Part shown: in pieces, positions 49,696-61,500 of the stretch
Position numbering within the stretch: position 1 is the stretch's first letter
How the letters are laid out: each line of letters opens with the position of its first letter
NCBI GenBank assembly: GCA_029204225.1
Contig: CM055101.1
Location: 63,328,671 to 63,392,670, forward strand
Direction: 5' to 3'
DNA length: 64,000 nucleotides
Source: Diphasiastrum complanatum
Taxonomy: Eukaryota > Streptophyta > Lycopodiopsida > Lycopodiales > Lycopodiaceae
Program-made: the position numbers and the translations under genes
Notes under the pieces: model-generated
Told to the model about the DNA's origin: nothing
What the model saw: only the letters and a program-made list of their open reading frames with translations
The model's database searches: none

Positions 49696-49806
49696 GAGTG
49701 TGCAAAGTCTTTAAGTGTATTGAATATTTATACTTTAAATGCTATATTAAATATTAAGTGTATATGTAAGTCTATTAAATATAATATTAATAGACTTTGC
49801 ACACTC
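49696..49806. mobile_element. 111-bp element with perfect 15-bp terminal inverted repeats
   Basis: GAGTGTGCAAAGTCT at the left is mirrored exactly by AGACTTTGCACACTC at the right. The flanking T and A extend the arms to 16 bp. The interior is AT-rich with TATTAAATATTAAGTG-like words and no coding capacity. No obvious target duplication. It lies between copia (+) and gypsy (-) scraps. Confidence 0.6.
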
Positions 49807-49844
49807 AGATAGATAATTGACTTGATATATCCACCATGGCTTAT

Positions 49845-52233
49845 CTTGAACACCAGGAAGGCTTGGATTGCCCGTACCTATAAGCTCGTCATACCTATTA
49901 CATGCCCAAGCACAACTCCGTGTGAAACCCATATCTAGCATTTTTTTGGATTTAGAAAAATTTGATAATTGCAACATCTTTCAAATACTTTCTCCAATCG
50001 ATCCAGGTGGTCTATATTTGTACTATGGACTCCCAAGTCATCCAAGTAAATTTCAAGAGATTTATGTAGATAATCTTTAAGAGCAAATTGCATTACTCTT
50101 TGGAACAAACTTGGTGCATTATAGAGTCCAAAAGGCATTACTTTGTAAGCATAGGTGCCCCATTCTGTTGCAAAAGCTGTTTTGTGATGATATGCAGGTC
50201 CAATCTTGACCTGGCTGTAACCACTAAATCCATCTAGAAAACTATAAGCTTCCGCTCCAGCAAGGCGGTCCAAAATGTTTTTAGTAAAAGGTAACGGAAA
50301 GTGATCCTTCCTCGTCACTTTGTTCAAAGCCTTGAGATTCACACAGATTCTCAATTTTCCATTCTTCTTAGGAACAATGACAATCGGTGAAACCCATTCG
50401 ATATGCTTGATCTCATAAATGAAATCGACGTCAAGCAGTCTCTGAAGCTCTTTCTTTATCAGATCCGCAACATTAGGATTAACCGATAGAACTTTCTAAC
50501 CTTTGGAACTACATCAGCCGGTACTAGAGGTATGGTGTGTTCAATAACTAATGTCAGAATACCCTTCAGATCTTCATCTGGTTCTTCTGGTTCAGCAAGA
50601 TTCATAGGCTGTGTCCTAGTTGGGCCATCGTAAACATCTTTCGATTCTGGCACCTGTTCTTAGGGTTCACGATGTGCTTTGGGTAACATGATAACCACAT
50701 CATCCAGTGTATAACATTTAAAATATTCAAGCATATCATGTTGAACTACATCTGCTTGTTCTTTGTCGAAAGGACTTGTCTTGGATCTTTGCTTAGCCTT
50801 CTTAGCAGGAATTAATCGTGGAGATGATGACTTCTGAGAAAATAAACTCTTCTTCGAAGGTGAATATTTCCTAGACGATGATGTCTTGCTAGGACTCTGA
50901 CTTGTAGAATCATCCTTGACTTTTTCTTTGCCTTTATCCAATAAGGGTGGCACATTCTTTGAATCAATCTTTTGAGGAGGATTTTCCCATTTCAGGACCG
51001 TATTATAATGCTGCTTGGCTTGTTTCTTCATCATTGACCTTGTCTTCCTTCAATAAAACTACTTTTGGCAGTTTTTATTGTTGGTTCATTAGGAATATTA
51101 CGTACTCCAAATCTAGTTGGATCCATATGATTTAGAATTTGCTCATTAGTAAGTTCTGCATTGTCATCGTAAGTCAAGGCATGACTCACAGGAATGAGTT
51201 CATCTTCAATCGGATCTAGTATATGTTCCGTTTATATCCAAGCTACATTCAGCACATTCAATAGAAAAGTGATTAGTGTATCCAAGATTCAATCCAATAA
51301 TAAAATCTCGCTCAAATCTGACTGATTATCTTGTTGGCACATATATCCTACTGTATAGTCAATTGTTGCAAGAGCTTCATTCCAGTTGACACTATTGGTT
51401 TGAGAATCATAATGAACTCCCAACTTTTTCTCTGGTCGGTCACAAGTATGATCCATTGTTGATGAATCATCATCCTCTTTTTGAACCACTGGTTTAATAG
51501 TCCAAGTTGCAGGATCAACATTGACTACACGTTCACGATTTTCAAAAGTGATTTTTTTGGTACCCCAGTTATGAATTACTTGCGCTACTCGTAAGCATGG
51601 GCATCCCAATAGGACTCGGTAGACATTTGGTGCTTCTGGTAAGTCCATTATTGCGAAAGAAATGACGAACTATATTCCAGCAATTCTGACAGGTATATCT
51701 TCAACCATTCCTCACGGACGAACTGTCGTTTAATCAGCCAGCTTAATGGCAAAAGTCGCACGTTTTATCTTTGTAAGGCCCCATTTTGCACATAGCTTTG
51801 TAGAATTCAGGTTGACTCCCTGAACCGTCATCTATCATAGCTGCTTCATTAGGAAATTGTCTATGCTATATCGGCAGAGTGATATTTTTTTGTTCACTTT
51901 TCCTAGCTGCTCCGACAAGGAGTACTTCATTAGATTAAACAGATCCAACACAAAAAAGTGGCTCCTGATGGATTTCTGGTTCAAGTTGAGTTAACTTTTG
52001 CACAATACTTCTTTTGCTTTTGGCACCAGCTTCAGAAACTCTCCCAATGAAATATTGATCTTACTAGACAAAATATTCATGAGCAGTTCTGTTTGCGGTG
52101 CTTCCAGTTTAGTCATTTTGAAGTGTTCTTCATGATGATGCAATTGAGCATTCATATTTGTATGTCTATTTTTCGGTGACTGCAATGGTGAAGAACAAAC
52201 TTCAGCTGTTACTCTAGCAGCTTCAATCTCCAT
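49845..52233 (-). pseudogene. Ty3/gypsy protease and reverse transcriptase, inverted
   Basis: Reading from 52233 on the minus strand: a pre-protease region ending INISLGEFLKLVPKAKEVL, a protease with MIDDGSGSQVNL (about 51840-51800), the flap region and YRVLLGCPCLRVAQVIHNWG (about 51600), a Lys/Ser-rich linker (51034-50660), and RT with DLIKKELQRLLDV, EWVSPIVIVPKKNGKLRICV, DHFPLPFTKNILDRLAGAEA, FLDGFSGYSQVKI, VMPFGLYNAPSLFQRVM and IYLDDLGVHS (catalytic LDD). It ends at NPKKC, about 49935. RNase H and integrase are not here but, in the opposite orientation, at 56265. There are several stops. The wording resembles Tat/Athila-type plant gypsy. Confidence 0.85.
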
Positions 52234-52409
52234 GTTTACACTAACTAGATTGATACAAAATCAATTTAGATATATACAAGCATGAAAAGTACATCCTTTC
52301 ACACGTGGGAATAGGCTCCACACGTGTGAAATCAGATCATCACATTATTCTAATGTTTGATCAATATTTACACTAACCAATGTCAAGTGAGAAGTGACAA
52401 TTTTCAACA
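52231..52409 (-). repeat. 3' LTR of copia E (179 bp kept)
   Basis: Matches 56086-56264 nearly base for base, including TTTCACACGTGGGAA and CTCCACACGTGTGAAAT. It ends TTTTCAACA, followed by CTCCTCCTCAC, giving a minus-strand polypurine tract GTGAGGAGGAG. The left part (about 680 bp) is gone. Confidence 0.88.
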
Positions 52410-52422
52410 CTCCTCCTCACTT

Positions 52423-52899
52423 CTAACTTGGCAAATCTATTGTACATCTATCTACAATTCCAAGAGCATATCTTAGCTTAAAAAATGGATCTTTGGACAA
52501 TGGCTTGGTTAAGATATCAGCTATGCATGCGGATGATGGTACATAATGTAGTTGCACCACCTTGGATTGTACTTTCTCCCTCACAAAGTGGTGAGCTATC
52601 TCAATATGCTTTGTTCTAGCATGGAAGATAGGATTTGAAGCAATTTGTTGAGAAGCTTGATTGTCACAAAATATGTAAGGGATCTCCTCGGCCTCTAGCA
52701 CCTGTAGTTCTATCAAGAGTCTTCTTAGCCATATGAGCTCTTTGGTTGTTGAAGTCAATGCCTTGTACTCGGCTTCACAAGAAGATAGTGAGATTGTATC
52801 TTGCTTTTTGGAAAGCCAAGATATTACTCCTCCACAAAGACATGTTGCAAATGCACTAAGGTTTTTTATCAAACAAGGCTTGATAAGGTGAGATCCCAT
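52423..52899 (-). pseudogene. Copia E: RNase H
   Basis: After a short integrase tail (GSHLIKPCLIKN, read in another frame as DGISPYQALFDKK) the frame enters RNase H at ATCLCGGVISWLSKKQDTIS, LSSCEAEYKALTSTTKELIW and FCDNQASQQIASNPIFHART, KHIEIAHHFVREK, ending LTKPLSKDPFFKLRYALGIV. The RT domain is missing: integrase C-terminus is joined directly to RNase H. Confidence 0.88.
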
Positions 52900-53587
52900 C
52901 TATAGCACTACTAGGAATTCTATTACACAAATAATTAGCACATGTTATAGCTTCTCCCCAAAATGAGATGGAAGTGATGCATCAAGTCTTAAAGACTTTG
53001 CACACTCACATAGACTCCTATTTTTCCTCTCGGCCACCCCATTTTGTTGGGGGGTGTAGGAACAAGTGTATTGTAACTTAATGCCCATTGATCTCACAAA
53101 AGTCTTTCATTTTATTGGAGGTATACTCTCCTCCATTATCACATCTTGGTGCTTTGATAGAAGTACTAAGTTGTTTCTCTACTAGAGACTTGAACTTAAT
53201 GAAAGCTTCATAAACAAGACTTTTTTTTTATAGTAACTCAATCCATGTGAATCTAGTACAATCATCTATAAAAGCTACATACATCAAGGCACCTCCATTA
53301 CTTGCATGTGAAAAACTATGTACACAAGAATGTATGAGATCCAAGGGAGAGAGAGATCTTGATGAAGATCTCTTGTAAGAAGATTTGTGTGACTTTGCAA
53401 GGCCACATGCCTCACACATCTTTCCACAGTTCTTGAAAGCTCTTGGTAGGCCGAGAGCTAGTTCCTTGCTTGCCGTTGACTCCATAGATTGAAGATTAGG
53501 ATGGCCTAATCTCTTATGCCAAAGCTCCACTTGAGTTAGCTCCTCCCTAGCCAAGTTCACACTTTCACTTGCAACATTAGCATCCAA
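52900..53587 (-). pseudogene. Copia E: integrase
   Basis: ELWHKRLGHPNLQSMES and MCEACGLAKSHKSSYKRSSS give the zinc region. The core reads LDLIHSCVHSF: the first catalytic Asp of the usual HSDVH is Cys. FIDDCTRFTWIELL follows, then stops and frameshifts after 53228. The words GGEYTSNK, then FWGEAITCANYLCNRIP and SAIDGISPYQALF, can still be followed to 52900. This integrase should be inactive. Confidence 0.85.
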
Positions 53588-54315
53588 CTTGAAAAGCTAC
53601 CTTGCTTAATGCCACTAGCTATGCACTTATCATTTTTCAAGATGGAACAAACTCCATTCTTGAAATGTACATCTAGTCCATTGTCCATTAATTGTCCTAC
53701 ACTAAGCAAGTGTCTTGAAATGGTAGGAACATACAAAACATTATCTAGATCTATCCTTTTAGATGTGCCTAAGCAAAGAGGTATAGATCCTATGCCATCT
53801 ATCTTGCATGCTTGATTAGAGTCATAACAAAATAGAAGAGTAGAAAAATAATGCTTGTTAAAAGACATGTGGGACCTAGCCCCACTATCTATCCACCATG
53901 TGTCTTGACTTGAAGTTGGTGTAGATGCAACCATTAAGGATGTGTTGAATCCATCCTCTTCTTCTTCCTCTTGAGCAATGTTCCCTTGATCTCCTTTGGC
54001 TTGTTGATTCTTCTTCAGGTAGCATTCTGAGGCAAAGTGTCCTTTCTTTCCACAAAAGAAACACTTGAGTTTTGCCTTGTTCTTCACCTTGCCTTTGGAG
54101 GTAGATCCTCCATTCTTCATCTCGGCCTCCTTGCCTTGATTTTTCTTGAATGGAAGTTGCTTCTTCTTGCCTTTAGATGTAAAGTTAGCTTTCTCCTCTC
54201 CTCCATTAAGTGACATGCTATCCATTCTTTTTCTTGAGGTGTAGAAGCCTACTCTCCTCGGCCACAAGAACATTGTGTAACTTTTCAATGGATGGAAGAG
54301 TGTCTTGAATGGCAA
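53557..54315 (-). pseudogene. Copia E: zinc knuckle and protease
   Basis: A Lys-rich nucleocapsid with CFFCGKKGHFASECY (CX2CX4HX4C), an acidic spacer, and a protease with WWIDSGARSHMSFNKHY (active-site DSGA kept, Arg for the usual Ser). IDLDNVLYVPTISRHLLSVG, QLMDNGLDVHF and IKQGSF follow before a frameshift into integrase. Confidence 0.87.
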
Positions 54316-54813
54316 ATGATTGGACTAATTTGGTGAACTCATCACCTAGACCATTCAAGATGATTTGTACTAGCTCTTGATCTTGGATCTTCTCTCCTAT
54401 TGCACTTAACTCCTTGTTAGAGATTTGATCCTAAGGACATACTCTTGTCCACTCTCTCCACTTCCTTTCATGCTTTGGAAAACTTGATTTCTTAGCATGA
54501 GGATTCTTGAAGTATTATTGGATTCATAGATGCTCTTTAATGAATCCCAAGCGTCTTTGGATGAGGTACAAGAAGACACCTCTTTCAAGAGGTCATTGCA
54601 TACATTTAACTTTATGCAATGTAGAGCTAATCTTGCTCTCTTCTTGTATTTGGCTTGTTCTTGGGGAGTTTGAGGCTCTTCCTCAACTCCTTGAACTATG
54701 TCAAATAGATCATGGATCACTAGGAGTGATTCCATTCTCACTTTCCAAATGGAATAATTTGTGGAAGTGAGTCTCTCACTTGATTCCATCACATATCCAC
54801 CCATGGATGACAT
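54316..54813 (-). pseudogene. Copia E: gag
   Basis: Starts MSSMGGYVMESSERLTSTNY, with WKVRMESLLVIHDLFDIVQG, ARLALHCIKLNVCNDLLKEV, NTSRILMLRNQVFQSMKGSG and YVLRIKSLTRS*. A frameshift near 54410 moves the rest (KIQDQELVQIILNGLGDEF, LVQSFAIQDTLPSIEKLH) into another phase. Very similar to gag of copia A and to the start of B. Confidence 0.87.
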
Positions 54814-55390
54814 TGTAGAATGAATGCTCTTTTTAAAATCACAAATATTTTTGAATTTTAAAGATCTATGAAAGGCCTAAAGCTTACTAGAATGCCTATA
54901 GGCTTGTCTCTATCAAACTAGCACACAAGCTTGAATGATACACAAAGATCTTGCCAAAAATTCCTAGCTTTCACTCTCACAAAAAAATTGCTTTACACTT
55001 TTCTTAGAGATTTCACTTCAACTAAGGATCTGAACAAATCAGCCTCTAAGATCTGATCTTAAACTCTATAAAGAAATGCTTCAATGATCCAAAACACTAT
55101 TTGGTCATAGGCATTAGCTAGAATGAATCTAGATCAATACTATGTGTCAAAAAGCACAAAAAATGAACTAGTATTGTGATTTTGGGACCAACAAACACAA
55201 AGTAACTTCAAATGAAAGCTGCTATACGGTTTCACACTTGAAAAGTACATACACAGCCTCGAAGTCATTTTGATCCAAATGATTACAAGCTATCACTCTA
55301 GATGAACTCGCCCTCACTAGTATTGGCCAAAAACAAATTTTGCCAATGATCTTTACAAGATTTATGATTCAATGATCACTCTCTTACTTA
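54814..55390 (-). other. Copia E 5' leader
   Basis: Untranslated leader between PBS and gag, about 580 bp. No gene. Its length matches the leader of B. Confidence 0.7.
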
Positions 55391-55402
55391 GCTCTGATAC
55401 CA
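55391..55402 (-). promoter_or_regulatory. Primer-binding site of copia E
   Basis: The plus strand GCTCTGATACCA is the reverse complement of TGGTATCAGAGC. It abuts the LTR at 55403. Confidence 0.95.
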
Positions 55403-56264
55403 TGATAAATTTTATAGTTTTTAGGACAATAATGATTGTACTTTACAATCATAGAGAGTTATTGGTTGCTTAATCAATGGATCTATCAAGTTCTACACAT
55501 TAGATCTTCATCTAGATTCACTACACTTGGATTTAAGCAAGAGCAATGGATCAACACATCATGAATTAGTGAGAGCGGCCTCACACATGTGGAGTACTGT
55601 CCACAGTACGGCCTACACCTGAAACAACAAGTACAATCATCCTAGATAGCAATTATTCATAGAAATCACAAGACAAATGACTAGAACCTCACAAAAGTGT
55701 AGAATGCAACAGTCTCATCAATCTTTTTAGCAAAATGATGATCCTTTTATGGATCAAGTACATCCACCAGTCTGGTACAGTCCAACAGGTCTTCACACGT
55801 GTGAAGAGTGCCACATCACTCAGATCTATCCATTTGATTCATCCTTGATCCTTATCCAATAGTTGACCTTCTAGAATATGGCTAAAATTCAAAAAGCTAG
55901 TCTCCTAGAATATAGGAATATTCCCTACAAAATAGGATCTAAGAAAAATGGTCAACTCTTATCTTCTAGTACTCTATACACACGTGTGAGCATCCACTTG
56001 CCATGTGGGAGCATTTACTCATGCACATGCAAGAAAAAGCTAATTTTTAGGTGACTAGTCAACTTGAGTAAAAACTAGTCATATCATGTTCACACTAACT
56101 AGATTGATACAAAATCAATTTAGATATATACAAGCATGAAAAGTACATCCTTTCACACGTGGGAACATGCTCCACACGTGTGAAATCAGATCATTACATT
56201 ATTCTAATGTTTGATCAATATTTACACTAACCAATGTTCAAGTGAGAAGTGACAATTTTCAACA
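55403..56264 (-). repeat. 5' LTR of copia E
   Basis: 862 bp, plus-strand termini TGATAAATTTTATAG and TTTTCAACA. It holds several CACACGTGTG-type palindromes (about 55796, 55981, 56155, 56172), and GTACTGTCCACAGTACGGCC near 55594, which is itself an inverted repeat. Confidence 0.9.
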
Positions 56265-57817
56265 AATAGAACTTGAAGCATTAGCCATGATTTTTTTTTT
56301 TTTGGAAATTTCGTCATTATCTCATGGAAACACACTTTGCATTTTATACAAATCACCAACCGTTACTTTACTTGGTAAACAAGATGTGCAATACTGGACA
56401 TTTTGCAAGATGATTACTGTTATTGACTGAATTTGACTTTCGAATTGTGGTTCGAAAGGGGAAGCAACATTATCTAGCCAACCATGTTTCACAAATAGAA
56501 TCCGCACCAATTAATACGGAGGTGGATGATGAATTACCAGATGCTGCATTATTCTATGTAGAAGCAGTACATGAGTGGGCAGAGGATATTGTTGAGTACC
56601 TGATGCTAGGACAACCGAATGACTCTTTGAGAAAAGTATAGAAGAGGCAATTGATTCATAAGGCTCAACCTTTTCAATTGATTGCAGGACAATTATATCA
56701 TCATGGATCAGACAATATTCTACGTAGACGTGTTTTATCGCATGAAATACCAAATTTAATCATGTTTTCACATGATGGCATGGGCGGAGGACACTTCTCT
56801 ATAGATACTATTGTTCGCAAACTTTTGCAATCAGGTTGTTGGTGGCCTACGCTTCATAAGGACATGGAAAATTATATTCAGACATGTGATGTTTGCCAGT
56901 GAGCACGACGGCCTACTAGACAGAACTATGAACCCTTTCATCCGGTTTTATCGCAAGCGCCATTTGAAAATAGGGGACTGGATTATGTTGGTCCTATTCA
57001 CCCTGCCGCGCGAGGATCTTAGGCCCGATACATTATCATAGCAACTTATTATATGACCAAGTGGGTTGAAGCCAAAGTTGTCAAAGTTGTTGATGAGAAA
57101 TCTATGGCCAAGTTTCTCTATGAAAATATTATTATCAGATTTGGATGTCCGATCGAGATTGTCAATGACCGGGGTACACACTTTGTTAATCAAATGATAA
57201 AGTGTTTCCTGGAAGATTTTTTTGTTATACACAGATTTAGCACCCCTTATTATCCTAGAGGGAATGGCCAAGCTGAATCTTCCAATAAGATTCTCTGCAC
57301 TATTATGACGAAAACAGTTGAAGCGAGTTGATCTGATTGGAAACATAAAATACATGCAACATTATGGGCATTCAGAACCACTTACAAAAATAGTACAAAT
57401 CAAACACCCTTTCAATTGGTTTATGGTCAAGATGATGTCATGTCGATTGAATTTTCAATACCATCTTTACGCATAGCAGCAACAAAACGGTTAAATGATG
57501 AGAAGTCTTTACAACTATGTCATGAAGGGTTGCACAAATTGTGTGAAACAAGATTGATGGCAGTTCATGCATTAGCAATAGAGAAAGCCCACCGTAAGGC
57601 ATGGCACGATCGTCGATTACACAAAAAGGATCTAAAAGCGGGAGATCTCGCACTGATGTACAAAACCAAGTTGATCAAGAAAAAATTGAAGTTTACCGGT
57701 GAAGACCCGTATAAAGTGAAGGAAATCCTGAACTATGGAGCAGTGATTTTTGAGCACTTGGATGAAAAACAGACTGATACTCCTGTGAATGGCAGTCGAT
57801 TACACAAGTTTTGGTAG
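56265..57817 (+). pseudogene. Ty3/gypsy RNase H and integrase
   Basis: It starts inside RNase H (IELEALAM, then EFDFRIVVRKGKQHYLANHV). Integrase follows: LIAGQLYHHGSDNILRR, HDGMGGGHFSIDTIVRKLLQ and TCDVCQ form the HHCC zinc region, then GLDYVGPIHPAARGS (first Asp), TKWVEAKVV, IRFGCPIEIVNDRGTHFVNQ (second Asp) and YYPRGNGQAESSNKIL (Glu). TGA (about 56900), TAG (about 57020) and TGA (about 57329) interrupt it. The C-terminal part (FQLVYGQDDVMSIEFSIPSL, LKAGDLALMYKTKL, GSRLHKFW*) is complete. It is probably the missing 3' half of the inverted protease-RT block at 49845-52233. E cut it in RNase H. Confidence 0.88.
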
Positions 57818-58069
57818 CTTGCTCCACTAGTTCAGCAAGCATGATCTAGATGATTTTTACTTTAGTTTGTTTTTCAATTTTTTGTTTTCAATACTTAATT
57901 GTTAATTTTGTTTGAAAAAGACAGTAAAAAAAAATGTGAAACGACTGATGAGCAAAAGTCAGAAAGTCATCAGAATGGAAAAAGTGGAAGGAAAGTATTT
58001 TCAGAAAGATGATTTTTGATGGAAAATGACTTATAAAATCACTGTTTCGGTCATATGTTGTCTCTACAG

Positions 58070-58430
58070 TATGGGAAACCTTCGCTGAGCTTTCAGATTG
58101 TACATCCACTTTAGATATATCTATACTGACATGGGCAAAGATTCTTTTCCAGAAAAAATACATGTTTTGAGTTAGGCGAATGATCAACAATATGCCATTT
58201 GGGAACCTTCGCCGAGCACCTTACTCTCCTCAGAAACCTTTGCTGACATGCTAGATGGTCTTAAAATGTCAAAATTAGGTTGGCTATAGGTTCAGATCTT
58301 GAAAAGTTGCATTTATGACAGTACTTGGGCGAAGGACCCTCTTGGGCGAAGGTTCATCCTTTGCCAGCCCTGGAAAACGTTCGCCGGATGGCTTCAGCAC
58401 CTCAGAGACCTTTGTCGAGATTTTTATCGC
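58070..58430. repeat. Cluster of CCTTCGCCGAG-type words
   Basis: GAAACCTTCGCTGAGC (58076), GAACCTTCGCCGAGC (58203), GAAACCTTTGCTGA (58231), GGCGAAGG twice near 58325-58350, TTCGCCGG (58380) and GACCTTTGTCGAG (58411) recur in both orientations. They occupy the spacer between gypsy pol and the next coding region. The function is unknown and the arms could pair. Confidence 0.55.
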
Positions 58431-58528
58431 CTATTTTCACAGTATTGTGAGCAAGCCTGCAAATTTTTGTTCAGAACTTCAGCCAAACTAGTATTCAATG
58501 TAATGGATCCTCCAAATTCACCTATAAG

Positions 58529-61500
58529 TTGGTTGAATTTGATTCATTCCTCACTTGTGCTAGCGAAGCTCTTGCCAATTTTTCCACCGACCAAAGCCTT
58601 CAATGTTTTCTGATATACACTCGTGCCTATTACTTTCCATTTATGTTCATCATGTCTTCCACAGATACTATCCATCGTGATGTCCCATCTGCAACGGATA
58701 TCATAATCCTTCCTAGCACAAGCATGGTCACTCAATGGATGACCCTTGCCGAGACTCTTCTTACTGCAATGGGTATTCATGAGAGAGCCTTCTCAGGGAG
58801 AATAAACATGGATTTTATCACTCTTGCCTTCAGTACTTGGAAGGAGGAGAAATCCAAGTTTTATATTACTTTCCAGGGATCCACACACAAGGTCCGCATG
58901 ACTGAGGCCACCCTTGCTGCCATAGGGATAGCATCTGGTACTTAAACCTCACCAGACCAGAAGCAAGCCAAATAGGCTATTAAGCCTTATATTGACATTA
59001 CGAATGATTTGCATTGGACTAATGACAGCTACCTTCTAGAAGCCATTATTGATCCTGCCATTCACGTCGCTGCTCAACTCCTTAACAATTTCCTGATGGT
59101 TGGCAACCTCAGGAAAGACCGAATTACTTTCTCATATGGATTCTGTGCTTTCTATTTATGAAGAAGCACCGGCCGAATAATCTCATCAGGCCTCCAGTTC
59201 ACATAGTCGACGTCATCCACGCAGCGAGATCATCATTTCTGACTCGCCTTCCGCATCATGACGTTGTACTAGACAAACATCTTCAGCTGCGCTTCCACCC
59301 CCTGCTGCTATTCGCACTGAACTACCTATTTTCCCCCGCCTCTGATACTTCCCTTGCCTCTGCTTCCTCTCATGGACAGTCTCCATTGGGGCTACCATTC
59401 CCATCACAGCTGCCCAGGCCGCCTCACCCCCATACACAAAAGTTGTTACCCCAGACACTTAGTATTTCATGGACATGTACATGTTCGATGATTCCAACCC
59501 CCTTGGGGCCTCAGAAATTTTTGTCATGCCCCAGAGCCCTGCGGCCTTTGAACTCCAATCCCTTGGAAGAGGATTTGAACAGTTCCATGATTGTAAAAAT
59601 TACAGCAAATAAGGATCCTAAAACACTTGAAATGATGAGGAAAACAATAGATTATGATTTCATAAGATTAGCACAAGTTGAACCATCAAAATCCATCAAA
59701 AATCTATGCTTGAACCTCACTAAATGGCCCAAATCCTTGAAGAAGGCTTCACACGTGTGAAAGTACGGCCTCCCACAGTCTTAGTACTATACACCAGACC
59801 TACATTCAATCCTATAATCATTAGTAATCACAAGTACTCAAACAATTATGAACATAGAGAGCAATTGCACCATTATGAGAGAAAAAACATGAAATTGCTT
59901 GATTGATTTTGGTGAGATATCATCACCTATATATACATGATCCATCACGGTTTTGGGCAGGTATGAGTAGCCCTAAACCTATCCCTAATGCTAATTTTGG
60001 TGGATCTTTCATCCCTACCAAGTTAGGGTTGGAATCTTGGAGATCCCTCAACAATGCAAAAATTACCAAAAATAGCTCCTATTTTTTCTCCCTTGTATCT
60101 AAGCATAATTTGGACTCATTCCAAAGGTTATAACACTTAGTTCTACTTGAGAACATCCTTATGAATGGAATCCTATGCTATTTGGCACGTGTGACAAGCC
60201 ACATCATGACCATCTAACTATTTACAAGTCATATGACCAAAACTAGTCAAGCTAGAATTGTGAATTTTTAACATGATACTCCTACTGGTTTTGACGAATC
60301 TTTTTAGATTACCCAGCAACCTCAAGTTGAAGCCGCACCAACCACACTTTGGGTCAGGCAAGTTGTGAAATCACCAAAGTAGTTCGACGCCACACCACAG
60401 TGCCTGAGGGCTATGAAGAAGAAGACCTCTTTGAAGAAGAAGAGTTACAAGCACCTGCACCATGCCAACCAGGGACAGTACCACCAGGTCCTTCTGCTGC
60501 TACCACCTCCACAACAATAGATTCTGGTGATGCTCTCGGTTTGGTCTCAAGCCTTTTGCAAGGGATCCAATCTATGTTGGATAAGAAAAAAGAAATGGAG
60601 CAGTGCATCTCAGGCGTGGGATTGGAGAATACTCTCATCAGCCAGAAAGTCGTTCAGCTGGACAAAGAGTTGAAGATCGCCAGACAGCATGAAGCTAAAT
60701 CTGAAGCTGAGAAGAAGATGGCACAACAATTAGTTGATCGCCTAGAAGAGTATGCCAGCTCACTGTAGAATGCGCTCACAATTGCCCAAGATCAAGTGGA
60801 CAAGGTCGTGCATGATGCAAATCAACAAGTGCAGCTGCTCCAGGGTCAACTACAGATGGCTGAACAAGATCGCAAATGCCTCCAAGGTGAATTGGATGCA
60901 CCACCCTTGAGCATGATGCGTATTTACAGACGCAAATACCTGATCATCTGGTAACTCCGACGGACATCGTGTATTTGTTTAAAAAGGTTAAAACCTACAA
61001 AGTGACGCTTGAAGGATTCCAAGGACACTTTGACAGATTCAAAGGTATAGCTTCAACTGAGTTGGCAAAGGCTAAAACAAACATCAATGCATATGAAAAG
61101 GCTACTGCTCAAGTGTTGGAAGCTGGGCCTCAAATTTCAATTCTGATCATGCCGCAATTCTCCCCTCCGCACCAAGTTGATGCACCTATGGATACAGGGT
61201 TGGATTCAGACATGGACTAGGGTGGAGCCCCTGAAGCTAAAGAACAACAGCCAATTCCACAGGAAGTGCAATGGTTCATCTTCATCAAGGACCGCACCAT
61301 TGTTCAGAAGGCCAATCAGTGTCGAGGACCAGATCCGAAGCTTTTTAGCGCAACATCCTCATGAGTTCTCGCGTGGTGGTTGGGTCCTTAAGTTTAAGAC
61401 TTCTGAAATAGAGGCCGACAAGGAATTGGAAAAAATATCCGTATTGGGAGAGCAGCCAGCTTGGAGAGTTATAGTTTTGAGAAAACTCCAGAATCCATCA

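Larger units (their letters stand above)
52231..56264 (-). mobile_element. Copia element E, RT deleted, 3' LTR truncated
   Basis: An LTR retrotransposon inserted in the RNase H of the gypsy element. The 5' LTR (right) is complete and the 3' LTR keeps only about 179 bp. Its loss coincides with the junction to inverted gypsy sequence, so no target duplication is seen. Gag, zinc knuckle, protease, integrase and RNase H are present and RT is deleted. Confidence 0.9.
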
